This document shows positions 7,748 to 16,887 of a stretch of 64,000 nt of DNA, piece by piece. Numbering within the stretch: the stretch's first letter is position 1; every line of letters starts with the position of its first letter. This DNA comes from Kocuria sp. (lineage in GTDB: Bacteria; Actinomycetota; Actinomycetes; Actinomycetales; Micrococcaceae): the NCBI GenBank assembly GCA_030524035.1, contig JAUNHG010000001.1, positions 62,001 to 126,000 on the forward strand. Reading direction: 5' to 3'. A program made the position numbers and the translations under genes. Under the pieces are notes generated by a model. It did no database searches and was not told the origin of the DNA. It saw only the letters and a program-made list of their open reading frames with translations.

Positions 7748-9076
7748 ATGGTGTCGGAACCACAGAGCAAGTGGAGATCTGAAGACTTGTCGCCGCCGTA
7801 TATCGACGTCCCTACGAACCGGGATACTGAGTTTGATCCACCGGCCGAGTATGCAGAGTTGCAACGAAAACAAGAGATCGCGCCGATAGAGTTTCATGCA
7901 GGCCACTCCGGTTGGTTGGTCACAGGATATGATCTCGCCAGGAAAGTCCTTAGCGACAAACGGTTCTCGGTGCGACCAGATCGAGCACACGGGGCCGGCG
8001 CGGGAACTCTCTATGGATACTCAGGGCCGGGTCTTTTCCATCTGGAAGATCCCCCTGAACACACCCGTCTCCGACGCAGTGTTACCTCAGAATTCACTCC
8101 CGCGAAGATCACGGGATGGGAAAAGAGTGTCACTGCACTAGCAGAAGCGTGCGTCGACAGATTTCTGAAGGAAAACACAAGTAGTAAAGGCGACATTGTT
8201 TCAGGGTTCGCGGTGCCATATCCCGCACTCGTTATGGCTGACTACCTCGGCATGCCGAAATCAGCACAAGACCTGCTCCTTCATACCACCAGACGCCGAG
8301 CGGGAAGCCAGAATCCGGGTGTTCTCCCCGCTCTCGTCCGACTACTGAGAGACAACCCAGCAGGAACCGGAGGACTTCTTTACCACGCTGCGCGGCGCGT
8401 TGTATCACGCAGGCAACACGGTCGCGACCGTGCCGAGGCCCTTGCGATGGTATCTGACTTCATGGTGCAAACGATTTCATCTGTCAGAGGCGAAGACAGC
8501 TTTCTCGGACGGCTCGGAACACGATCCGATGTTAGCCGCGACGAGGCCGGTGGGATTGCCGCTCAAGTTCTCATCGCGGGGACTGTGGTGCCAGCGAGCA
8601 TGCTGGGACTCGCAATTAAACTTCTCCTCACCACCCCTCATAGACTGCAGCCTTTCACGCGGAACGCTGAGACATCCGCGAAAGCGACAGAAGAGATCTT
8701 CAGATATTTGAGTTTCGAGTCGCAGCCGCGAATCCGCGTCGCCACCGAGGACGTTGAAGTCGGGGGCGTACTCATCAGGGCTGGGCAACTCGTCGCGGTA
8801 GCTCTCGAGACAGCGAATCGAGACGCGAGGGTATTTGAGTGCCCAAATGACCTCGACTTTGACAGAGATTCGGCTCAACACCTTGCCTTCGGCTGGGGCC
8901 CTCATCAATGCCTTGGCCAGAATCTGGCACGCCTGGAGGTGCGGAAGGCTCTGGAAACGATCGCGGAGCGAGTCCCTGATCTTCGGTTACAGCACTCAGA
9001 TTCCTCGTGCGTTCAAGACGACTCGATCGTGCACACCGTGCCATCCCTCCGGGTGATTTGGGGGGCCGCTACATGA
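7748..9076 (+). CDS. Cytochrome P450 with unusual I-helix
   Basis: A 442-residue soluble bacterial P450, first gene of the operon. The heme-binding loop is FGWGPHQCLG with ligand Cys388, and the ExxR pair is Glu316/Arg319. FHLEDPPEHTRLRR is the usual helix C region. In the I-helix the expected acid-alcohol pair (as in AGHET) is replaced: residues 277-281 read AGTVV. Such P450s may activate oxygen differently or catalyse non-standard reactions. The start at 7748 (MVSEPQSKW) follows GAGGCAGG; earlier in-frame codons would run through the palindromic leader. The stop overlaps the ubiA start as ATGA. It probably hydroxylates, epoxidises or rearranges a terpenoid intermediate, which is inference. 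Confidence 0.9.
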   Translation: MVSEPQSKWRSEDLSPPYIDVPTNRDTEFDPPAEYAELQRKQEIAPIEFHAGHSGWLVTGYDLARKVLSDKRFSVRPDRAHGAGAGTLYGYSGPGLFHLEDPPEHTRLRRSVTSEFTPAKITGWEKSVTALAEACVDRFLKENTSSKGDIVSGFAVPYPALVMADYLGMPKSAQDLLLHTTRRRAGSQNPGVLPALVRLLRDNPAGTGGLLYHAARRVVSRRQHGRDRAEALAMVSDFMVQTISSVRGEDSFLGRLGTRSDVSRDEAGGIAAQVLIAGTVVPASMLGLAIKLLLTTPHRLQPFTRNAETSAKATEEIFRYLSFESQPRIRVATEDVEVGGVLIRAGQLVAVALETANRDARVFECPNDLDFDRDSAQHLAFGWGPHQCLGQNLARLEVRKALETIAERVPDLRLQHSDSSCVQDDSIVHTVPSLRVIWGAAT

Positions 9077-10098
9077 ACTCAATCGTAAAGAAGCCGGTGA
9101 GTACTTTCGAAGCATTCTGGCAACTGGCGAGACCTCGAACCTGCTTGGTCAGCATTCTTGCTTTCACCTTCGGGATGGAGATTACGGGCGAGGCGTGGGG
9201 ACTGCGACCTGGAGTGGGAATTGCGGTCACGCTCCTTGTCCCCATCGTTGCGAATCTCCACAACGCCTATACCGATGTTGCCGAAGACGAAGCGAACCTC
9301 CCAGGGCGGGCTGCCCTCGTACGGACGGCAGGACTCCGGAGGCTCAGGGTCGCTGTGCGGACGGGAATTGGGCTCATCGTAGTCGCGGGCGCATACATGG
9401 GTGTTTCGCAGTTAATCCTCGCAGTGTCAGGATCCCTGCTTCTCATCGCGTACTCTGCACCACCCGTCCGAGCAAAGGCACGTCCAGTCCTTGGTCTTGT
9501 GATCTTTTCCCTCGTAGTCGCATTCCCGTTCATCGCGGGAGCGATTGTGACTCATAGCTGGTGGGAATGGCGGACTCCCTGGACGGTCACGACCATGGGG
9601 TGGTTTGCCTGCCTCGTCATCTTCTTTGTCGCCAAGGGGCTCGTGAAGAACGTGCCAGACTTCCATGGCGATACAGCTGCGGGCCTGAGGACATCAGCCA
9701 CCGTCATGGGCACGCCACGGCGTGCGGCGCAGGTGGCAATAATCGGGACTTGGATTGCGTACTGGTTGCTACCAGTAGCTGTGTATCTGACCGATGCGCC
9801 GCGACTGATGTATCTCATCGTGCCATGGGCGGTCGTCGCCGTGTGGCACGTCACCAGGCTTGTTAAGTCTGACTTGCCGAGCTATCTCAACGGTGTCCTG
9901 AAGTGGGACATGGTGGTCTCCGTCGTAACTCTGTCCATCCTGGCTCTTACACCGCGCACCTCGCCGGTCGCCATCGCGACAGTATCCGGATGTGTACTGA
10001 TCCTCGTGGCGGCTGACCTTATCGGACGGGACTCCCGCGCCCCCGAACACTTGAATCAAGCAGAGCCACGGAGTGAAAGTGGTGAATCACATGCCTAG
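9073..10098 (+). CDS. UbiA-family membrane prenyltransferase
   Basis: A 341-residue integral membrane enzyme with about eight to nine hydrophobic helices. The first aspartate-rich motif is NAYTDVAED (Asn64, Asp68, Asp72) and the second is DFHGD (Asp196, Asp200). These bind Mg2+ and the prenyl diphosphate. UbiA enzymes transfer a prenyl chain to an acceptor in the membrane, often aromatic. The ATG at 9073 overlaps the P450 stop. The following gene encodes the prenyl diphosphate synthase, so donor and transferase are co-expressed. The acceptor is not identifiable; no chorismate-, polyketide- or indole-forming gene is in the operon. Confidence 0.9.
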   Translation: MNSIVKKPVSTFEAFWQLARPRTCLVSILAFTFGMEITGEAWGLRPGVGIAVTLLVPIVANLHNAYTDVAEDEANLPGRAALVRTAGLRRLRVAVRTGIGLIVVAGAYMGVSQLILAVSGSLLLIAYSAPPVRAKARPVLGLVIFSLVVAFPFIAGAIVTHSWWEWRTPWTVTTMGWFACLVIFFVAKGLVKNVPDFHGDTAAGLRTSATVMGTPRRAAQVAIIGTWIAYWLLPVAVYLTDAPRLMYLIVPWAVVAVWHVTRLVKSDLPSYLNGVLKWDMVVSVVTLSILALTPRTSPVAIATVSGCVLILVAADLIGRDSRAPEHLNQAEPRSESGESHA

Positions 10099-11089
10099 CT
10101 ATGCAACGATGCACCAGGCAGTCGAGAGCGCTGTTCGTCAAGTGTCCGAACGACTTCCTGGAGCAAAGGACACCCTGTTGAACTCGGCGGTGTCACATGC
10201 CTTGCATCCCGAGGGCAAGTTGATGCGGCCCAGACTCCTTCTTGCTGCCGCCCACGCAGCAGGAGGCAACGTAATGGCGTGCGTCCCCGCTGCATTCGCT
10301 GTTGAGGCTCTGCACGTTGGTTCACTCGTCCACGACGACATCATCGATAACGACCTGAAACGACGCGGTCGGCCATCAGTATACGGAGCCTATGGCAAGA
10401 ACGTCGCCCTGGTGGCTGGCGACTCACTGATGTTTCGATCATTCGATTGGGCTGAGGACTGCTTGTCCATGGGCATCTCTAATGACCGGGTACTGCGGGC
10501 AATCACCGTGCTCGCCCGCACCGGCCATGAGTTGTGTCATGGACAGATGCTTGAGGAAGAGATCGCGAGACGACAGGTCTTGGACTTCTCGACGTATTTG
10601 TCGATGGTGAAAGGCAAGACAGCATCGCTGTTTTACGCGAGCACAAGGATGGGAGCAATACTGGGCGGCGCCGGCCCTGCGGCCGAGGAACAATGGGCGC
10701 AGATCGGCAGGGAGTTTGGCATGGTGTTCCAGATGGAAGACGATCTGCTTCCCTATCGCGGTGATGGTACCCGTGCGGGAAAGGACCCGTATAGTGACAT
10801 CCGGAATGGGCGAATCACGCTCCCCTGGATCACTGCGTACCTTCGTGGGACGGATCTCGAGCGCGGTGTACTCGCAAGCAATCAGCATCGGGCGATTTCG
10901 GGAAACGGGCTCGTGGAAGCGGACAAAGTCCACGCTACCATCGGCCAACCGTTGAATATTGCCCACTGCGAAGAGGTTATCGCTGCGCATGCGGAAAAGG
11001 CCGAAAACCTCCTTAAATTGAACGGAACCGGCGAAGGCGTATCCGTCGCGAGAACTTTGTTGGTCGACTCGTTGAGGCGATTTCGATGA
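10082..11089 (+). CDS. Polyprenyl diphosphate synthase (GGPP synthase-like)
   Basis: A 335-residue trans-isoprenyl diphosphate synthase that condenses IPP with an allylic diphosphate. The first aspartate-rich motif is intact (DDIID, Asp85-Asp89). The second reads DDLLP (residues 220-224), with proline where most homologues have the third aspartate; the downstream lysine and DIRNGRITLP are conserved. GTG at 10082 lies 8 nt after GGAG and overlaps the ubiA 3' end; ATG 10091 is an alternative. Chain length (C15, C20 or longer) cannot be fixed by eye. The product should feed the adjacent UbiA enzyme. Confidence 0.88.
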   Translation: MNHMPSYATMHQAVESAVRQVSERLPGAKDTLLNSAVSHALHPEGKLMRPRLLLAAAHAAGGNVMACVPAAFAVEALHVGSLVHDDIIDNDLKRRGRPSVYGAYGKNVALVAGDSLMFRSFDWAEDCLSMGISNDRVLRAITVLARTGHELCHGQMLEEEIARRQVLDFSTYLSMVKGKTASLFYASTRMGAILGGAGPAAEEQWAQIGREFGMVFQMEDDLLPYRGDGTRAGKDPYSDIRNGRITLPWITAYLRGTDLERGVLASNQHRAISGNGLVEADKVHATIGQPLNIAHCEEVIAAHAEKAENLLKLNGTGEGVSVARTLLVDSLRRFR

Positions 11090-11120
11090 GACTAGTCCTT
11101 GATTTAATCACCGCCACGAC

Positions 11121-14100
11121 GTGTACCCGAAAGGGGCGGAGTTGATAAGTCAGTGGAGACAATTCGCCACCGAGATTGGACGAGGCGTTCGTGGCTGCGA
11201 CGTAGTCATCGAAACGTTGGCACAACATGGCGTCACCACGCTATTTGGCCTTCCCGCCGACTCGATAAACGCACTGTTCGACGCTGCGCGAAAAAAGGCC
11301 AGCTTGAGAGTAGTCACCTGCAGACACGAATCCAATGCCGCTCTGATGGCCAGCGCCTTCGGCAAGCTGGCTGGCATGCCGGCCGCAGTGACAGCAACGA
11401 ATGGGCCTGGCGTCACCCACCTGCCGGTCGGGACACGCGACGCATTATTGGACGGCGCTCCACTCATCGCCCTGTGCGGCGCTGCCCCTCACGACCTAGC
11501 CGGAACGGAATCCTTCCAAAGCGTGGACGGACAGTTGCTCCTGGACAGTACGACCATCGCATCGATCGGAACGTGGACCACATCGGCGATTGAACGGCTC
11601 AACGGCATCGCGATGCTCGCAAAGACCCAAGCAGCGCCAGTGTCCATGGCAATCGGCCAGGATGTCTTGACCTCACCGGCGTCGCGTCCACGACCTCATG
11701 TGGTCGAACTGCCCGCCGAGTGGTCCTCGAGCAACGACTCCGTGGAGCGAGCTCGGCGACTCTACGCCTCAGCGGAGCAGATCGTCATCGTCACCGGAGA
11801 CCTTCGCGACGCTCCTGATGACCTCGTGGACTACGTCATGAATGCCTCGACGATCCACCCCGTCTTGGCTGCCCCGTCTTCGATGCACTCACCTGGCTGG
11901 ACACAGTTGCCGCCGAGCAACCGCCTGACTGCTGGCAATAAAGGTGCGTGGAACCAACTGGCCGCAGCGGATCTCGTGATCGTCGTCGGGCGGTGGCCAA
12001 GCGAGGCTCTCGATGCCCTTGCGGTTCCTGCGATTCAGTTGTGTCGGGCACCGAGAGTCCAGACGGGACCGATCACGCGAAATGTGCTGTTGGGCGCGTC
12101 GTGGAAGAAGCTTCTGCCGGCTCGGGCATCGTCCGGGACATTGGTGCGAGATGAAGGTAGAGACAGCAATGCAAGCGCACAATTGGCAGATGCGCTCGAT
12201 GCGATCATTCCGGCGGACGCGATAGTCGCGGTGGAACCCGGTCTTATCTCTGACACGATATTCAGTGGCCTGCCCGAACGTTCACGTCGCTTCACTAGTT
12301 CCTTCTCCGCGGAAACGCGCGGATACGCAATTCCTGCGGCGATCGGCGGACGACTGGCGCTACCTGGACGCCCCTCATTCGCAGTCGTTGACGCACGTGG
12401 CTGGGAGTATGGAAACATTGAGATGCTCACGAGCATCAAGCACGGACTCGGAATCAGCGTGATCGCAGTCGGATCCGCCACGGAGCTGTCGACGATCCGC
12501 GAACAAGCGAGCGCGCTCGGCGTGAAGCGTCCAGGCGAGGGACCTGAACCGTCACCGTGCAACATTCTCTATACAGTTGAAGCCCCAAGACCTGAGGCTC
12601 TTGACGATAGAGACTTCCCGCCTGAGACCACGACCGTCATGGGTCGAATGCCATCCGATACCGCCACCGAGGAGCCCTTGCGTGCGCGCGCGCAGGAATT
12701 TTCATTCCCCGAAACAGGTGCGCTCTACGCCGCAGGCCTGGCGAAGAGTCGAACTCTTTGCCCGATCTTGGTTGCCGTCGATGAGCAGAGTCTCTTACGC
12801 GAGTACAACGGCCTGTTCGACTGTGCATTTGACCGTGCGGCAATTGTTCTCGTGACGCCTATGAACGAAGACCCGACTATCAGGCGCTCATGCTGGCCTC
12901 TCGGTTCGCCTGAAGATCATCTCAAAGCAGTACCTCACCTCACGATAAGCGCGGCAAAGCTCGCGGATTCGGACCTCGATACGGCGATCGAACTCGCCGA
13001 ACTCCATGAGTGCGTCGTTCACCTGAACTTTGGGCTCAAGAGTATCCCGCATGACGTTGGCGTTCGCGTCGGCGCTCGACAGTCGGATGTGGCACATTGT
13101 CCTCCGCAAACCATCGAAGAGGTGGTGACAGCGCTGCGAACATCAAAGAACACCGTCATTGTGTGCGGACGGGGCTCCGTTGGGGCTTCCAAGGCGATCG
13201 TGGAACTGGCCGATTGCCTGGCGGCCACCATCGTGGCGACCATGGGCGGCGGCACTGGTATCGATACGACCGCGCGCTTTGGAGGGTATGTCGGCAGTTC
13301 AGGGCACCAGAACGCACAGAACGCGGTCAAGAAAGCGGACCTAGTCCTCATCCTCGGAGTTTCAAACCGCGGCGGCGCGTTCGATACCATCGGCCAAGGC
13401 ACAGTCATCGACGTCAACAACGATCCGTTTACCCTGGCGAATCGTGGTTCCAAGGGTCGGCTCATTGTGGCCTCAGCGGAGGATTTCGTCGCTCGTGTGG
13501 CAGCGCGACTGGGCGAGACAACGCCCTTGTCAGTCACGGATCAGTCCGCATTGACCAAGTACCCACGCTCAAAAGGAAAATCACCCCTTGAAGCACAAGC
13601 GGCGTGGTGGCGACGAGTTGGTACACGAAGCTGGCATTCCACGGCGGCACTACGCCCGTCTCATATCGTCAGAATACTGGATGAGCAGTTGTCTTCGGAA
13701 AGCCGAGTTCACGTTGTTGGTGACGTTGGCCTGAACACGCTATGGATGTACAGGTTCAAGAAGAGCCATGCATCCACGATATGGACGCAGAATTTTGCGA
13801 CCATGGGATTTGCGCTGCCCGCCGCGGTAGGGGCCAGTCTTGAGGGTACGCCGTCTATCGCGGTCATCGGTGACGGGGGTTTAGTGATGGCGCTTCCCGG
13901 TCTGCAGAGCCTCGGATCCGAGAACCCTCCAACGTTGGTCATAGTGCTAGACAACCAGCGATTGGGAGCCATCCGGTATGAGCAAGAGATTTCCGGATGG
14001 CCGGAGTTCGAGTCCAACCTCACGAATGGAGACCTCGCGGCCTACTCAGCTTCAGTGGGTTGGACCGGGCACCGCATAGTGCATTTCAACGAATTTCGGA

Positions 14101-14294
14101 TGAGGCTCCGCGAATTTTTGGACGCTCCAAAACCGACCCTACTGCACGTGCTGTGCACACCGGATGAGGCTCCGGTGCCCGCGACACTGCCATCATTACC
14201 GCGGACAGCGTCCATGATGTACGCCTGGGCTCGTCAGGGCCGGCGTGGCTGGCAATCGGCATGGAGCACAATCAAAGCTGTGATCGGGCGATGA
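11121..14294 (+). CDS. Giant tandem thiamine-diphosphate enzyme (two fused acetolactate-synthase-like units)
   Basis: At 1057 residues this is about twice the usual ThDP enzyme. Both halves show the order PYR domain, middle domain, PP domain. The first half keeps the PYR catalytic glutamate in CRHESNAALMASAFGK (Glu70), but its PP domain has DARG at 424-427 where GDG should bind Mg-ThDP. The second half lacks a recognisable RHE motif, but its PP domain is intact: IGDGG at 916-920 and, 25 residues after GDG, DNQ with Asn945. Because ThDP sites form between the PYR of one unit and the PP of the other, the fusion could make one live and one dead site within one chain. Start uncertain (GTG 11121 or TTG 11142). 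A carboligase or 2-oxoacid decarboxylase role in building the acceptor is inferred. Confidence 0.85.
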   Translation: MYPKGAELISQWRQFATEIGRGVRGCDVVIETLAQHGVTTLFGLPADSINALFDAARKKASLRVVTCRHESNAALMASAFGKLAGMPAAVTATNGPGVTHLPVGTRDALLDGAPLIALCGAAPHDLAGTESFQSVDGQLLLDSTTIASIGTWTTSAIERLNGIAMLAKTQAAPVSMAIGQDVLTSPASRPRPHVVELPAEWSSSNDSVERARRLYASAEQIVIVTGDLRDAPDDLVDYVMNASTIHPVLAAPSSMHSPGWTQLPPSNRLTAGNKGAWNQLAAADLVIVVGRWPSEALDALAVPAIQLCRAPRVQTGPITRNVLLGASWKKLLPARASSGTLVRDEGRDSNASAQLADALDAIIPADAIVAVEPGLISDTIFSGLPERSRRFTSSFSAETRGYAIPAAIGGRLALPGRPSFAVVDARGWEYGNIEMLTSIKHGLGISVIAVGSATELSTIREQASALGVKRPGEGPEPSPCNILYTVEAPRPEALDDRDFPPETTTVMGRMPSDTATEEPLRARAQEFSFPETGALYAAGLAKSRTLCPILVAVDEQSLLREYNGLFDCAFDRAAIVLVTPMNEDPTIRRSCWPLGSPEDHLKAVPHLTISAAKLADSDLDTAIELAELHECVVHLNFGLKSIPHDVGVRVGARQSDVAHCPPQTIEEVVTALRTSKNTVIVCGRGSVGASKAIVELADCLAATIVATMGGGTGIDTTARFGGYVGSSGHQNAQNAVKKADLVLILGVSNRGGAFDTIGQGTVIDVNNDPFTLANRGSKGRLIVASAEDFVARVAARLGETTPLSVTDQSALTKYPRSKGKSPLEAQAAWWRRVGTRSWHSTAALRPSHIVRILDEQLSSESRVHVVGDVGLNTLWMYRFKKSHASTIWTQNFATMGFALPAAVGASLEGTPSIAVIGDGGLVMALPGLQSLGSENPPTLVIVLDNQRLGAIRYEQEISGWPEFESNLTNGDLAAYSASVGWTGHRIVHFNEFRMRLREFLDAPKPTLLHVLCTPDEAPVPATLPSLPRTASMMYAWARQGRRGWQSAWSTIKAVIGR

Positions 14295-14419
14295 TGATTC
14301 GATACAGACAGGAGACGACGGCCTGCACGGTGGCTTCACCGGCGCCGGAAATGGGCACATCCAAGACGGTGTTCCTCATGGCTGGACCAGCTGTTCATAC
14401 CCCTGTGAGCTTGAAATGA
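14291..14419 (+). CDS. 42-residue ORF translationally coupled on both sides
   Basis: The ORF begins inside the stop region of the ThDP gene (ATGATGA; ATG 14291 or 14294) and its TGA at 14417-14419 overlaps the ATG of the dikinase gene at 14416. It therefore fills the gap between the two large genes exactly. The product starts MMIRYRQETTACTVASPAP, with one Cys, no membrane helix and no recognised motif. It may be a genuine small protein or only a translational bridge. The dikinase gene lacks a strong ribosome binding site of its own, which favours real translation through this ORF. Confidence 0.4.
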   Translation: MMIRYRQETTACTVASPAPEMGTSKTVFLMAGPAVHTPVSLK

Positions 14420-16887
14420 GCGGGAATGATCCGGTCACGTTTATATCCTGGTTCGGACGCCACCAGCCCCAGGGGGACTCCGCTGTGGACAACGTTGGTG
14501 GGAAGGGCGCCAATCTCATAGCGATGTACCGCGCTGGCTTGAACGTGCCCCCAGGCTTCTGTTTGACGACAGACGCCTACAGGGAGGCCGTCGCGCCAAT
14601 TTCTCAGGAGGTGGCCAGGCAGGCGACCGAAGCTAACCCGCAAGCCGCTCGTGAGCTTATTCTCGCGCAGGAGGTCCCTCGTTCCGTGCGAGATGCCGTC
14701 GTGGAAGCTTACCGGATATTAGGAGCACCGATTGTAGCGGTCCGCTCATCCGCGACGACGGAGGATCTGGGGAGCGCGAGTTTCGCGGGCCAGCAAGACA
14801 CATATCTCGGCGTGCAAGGAGAAGGCTCCGTTGTTGATGCCGTGAGGCGGTGCTGGGCCTCTCTCTGGACCGATCGAGCGGTCGCGTATCGTCGAGAAGC
14901 CGGATTTCCGCACGAATCGGCTGAACTGGCGGTAATCGTGCAGGAAATGGTCCCAACTGAAAGAGCAGGAGTTCTGTTCACCGCGGACCCACTCTCTGGC
15001 GCAACAGACCGAATGGTCGTCAGCGCATCCTACGGACTTGGCGAGTCCGTTGTCGCTGCTCGAGTCACCCCGGACACGTTCACGCTGGACTCAAATGGGA
15101 AGACGGTCGAGACGATCATTGGAAACAAAGAAACACGTATCGATCTCGATACAGCCGGCGGGACCAGGAGCAGTGCGGTTCCGCCGGCCGATCGCACGGT
15201 CCCAAGCTTGTCGAACACTGATCTTCGACGACTCCACGATCTCGGGCGAAGGGTGTCCGCGTACTACGACGCACCCCAGGACATCGAGTGGGGCCAGTCC
15301 GGCGACGACCTCTATCTTCTTCAAACTCGACCCATCACCTCTTTAGCGCGGACCGAGGCGGGACACGGCCCTGCGAACTCCCATGTTCTGCGGATTATGC
15401 GCGACGATCTTATCGAGCACTATCCCGCGCCTTATCCCCTTGACATCATGCCCGTGCGGAGGGTGCAACGGGAGGTTCAGAGAGTTCTTGAATCTTTCGG
15501 CGTCAATACGCCACCTGTTGATCGTGTTATCCGCTGTAACGATGATGGTGTCGCAAGTATTCACGCAACTTGGCCCCGCGTCTCGCCGCGCATTGTCACT
15601 CATCTGCCGCAAACGATCCGACGAGCCCTGTCGAACACCAATCCGGATTGGACCGAGGACTCGCGGAGTTGGAAGCGGGAACTCACAGCATTCCAGTCAA
15701 GCACGCGATTACTTAGGAATGCCACCGATCCCGATCTGATCACCTGGACCCACCAAGCCATCGATGCGGCGGCCGGACTCACCCGAGCCCGGTTCTCAAG
15801 TTACCTCATGCCCATGATGCTGAAACGCTTCGAAGCGGATGCGATGCTGAAGATTGCGCGGCTCGGCCCAAGCGTTACCACAGAAGATTTATTCGCGAAT
15901 CTTGACTTCGTAACGTCACTTATCGATCGGGAGATCTCCCGCCTATCTCTGCGTGCCATCGATCTCGGTCTCGCCGATGTCGTCGTGGAGGCGGATAGCC
16001 TGCCCGATGCTCTTACGAAGCACGCTAATGGGCCGATGTTTCTTAGAGAGGTACAGGAGACGCTGTCCCGGATCGGCGCCCGCACATCACGCATGTATCT
16101 GCCCTACTCAAGTCGGTCTTGGAGAGAGCGCCCGGAGACGTTTTTCGTGCTGATCGCAGCAGGTATTCGCGGAAAGGGCAGTCTGAATCCGAGACGAGTC
16201 GACAAGCGTCAGCTCGTACGCGATCGACTGCCGAGACTCCTTCACAAACGTTGGGATAAGACGGTTGCCTCACTGCGAGCTTTGCACGTGGCGCGCGAAG
16301 GATCGCTGTACTTGATCGAAGAGTGGTTCGTCGAGGCTCGTCGGATCATGGACGAGATCGCACGTCGACTCGTCGAACGCGGGGTCCTGATCAAACCGTC
16401 AGACGTGGCGTATGCGGCGTTTGATGAGGTGGAGACTGCACTACTTGTGCGATCATCTTCGAATCCGCTGCATAAGATTTCCCGACGAAAGCAGATGCGA
16501 GGAGTTGCCGAGGCGTCGTGGTGGGACCGAGGGCAGCACCCATCGGGGACGGGCAGTATCAAAGGAGTCGGGGCAAGCCCAGGCGCTGCAACCGGCACGG
16601 CGCGGGTAATTCATGGGCCGGCGGAGTTTGGGTTGCTCGAGCCAGGTGACATACTCGTATGCCAGTACACAGATCCGACCTGGACACCGTTGTTCAACGT
16701 GGCCTCTGCAGTGGTGGCTGACACAGGTGGTCCTCTGTCTCACGCGGCGATCGTCGCGCGTGAGGTCGGCATTCCCGCCGTTCTCGCCACTCGGTCCGGC
16801 ACGCGGGAGATCTCCTCCGGCCAATTGGTCCGGGTTGACGGGAATGCAGGACTTGTCACCCCTGTCGAAGAAGAGAGAAACCGATGA
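14416..16887 (+). CDS. PEP-synthase/rifampicin-phosphotransferase-like dikinase
   Basis: A 823-residue protein. The N-terminal ATP-grasp domain shows GGKGANL near residue 30 and AVRSSATTEDLGSASFAGQ near 107. A long helical middle region follows, then a swivelling phosphohistidine domain at the C-terminus with GGPLSHAAIVAREVGIPAV (His776). The order ATP-grasp, middle, His domain matches rifampicin phosphotransferase and PigC-type enzymes, not PpsA, which ends in a PEP-binding barrel. These enzymes pass a phosphate from ATP through the histidine to a bound substrate hydroxyl or carboxylate, or drive a condensation. The substrate here is probably a pathway intermediate. The stop overlaps the next start as ATGA. 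Confidence 0.85.
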   Translation: MSGNDPVTFISWFGRHQPQGDSAVDNVGGKGANLIAMYRAGLNVPPGFCLTTDAYREAVAPISQEVARQATEANPQAARELILAQEVPRSVRDAVVEAYRILGAPIVAVRSSATTEDLGSASFAGQQDTYLGVQGEGSVVDAVRRCWASLWTDRAVAYRREAGFPHESAELAVIVQEMVPTERAGVLFTADPLSGATDRMVVSASYGLGESVVAARVTPDTFTLDSNGKTVETIIGNKETRIDLDTAGGTRSSAVPPADRTVPSLSNTDLRRLHDLGRRVSAYYDAPQDIEWGQSGDDLYLLQTRPITSLARTEAGHGPANSHVLRIMRDDLIEHYPAPYPLDIMPVRRVQREVQRVLESFGVNTPPVDRVIRCNDDGVASIHATWPRVSPRIVTHLPQTIRRALSNTNPDWTEDSRSWKRELTAFQSSTRLLRNATDPDLITWTHQAIDAAAGLTRARFSSYLMPMMLKRFEADAMLKIARLGPSVTTEDLFANLDFVTSLIDREISRLSLRAIDLGLADVVVEADSLPDALTKHANGPMFLREVQETLSRIGARTSRMYLPYSSRSWRERPETFFVLIAAGIRGKGSLNPRRVDKRQLVRDRLPRLLHKRWDKTVASLRALHVAREGSLYLIEEWFVEARRIMDEIARRLVERGVLIKPSDVAYAAFDEVETALLVRSSSNPLHKISRRKQMRGVAEASWWDRGQHPSGTGSIKGVGASPGAATGTARVIHGPAEFGLLEPGDILVCQYTDPTWTPLFNVASAVVADTGGPLSHAAIVAREVGIPAVLATRSGTREISSGQLVRVDGNAGLVTPVEEERNR

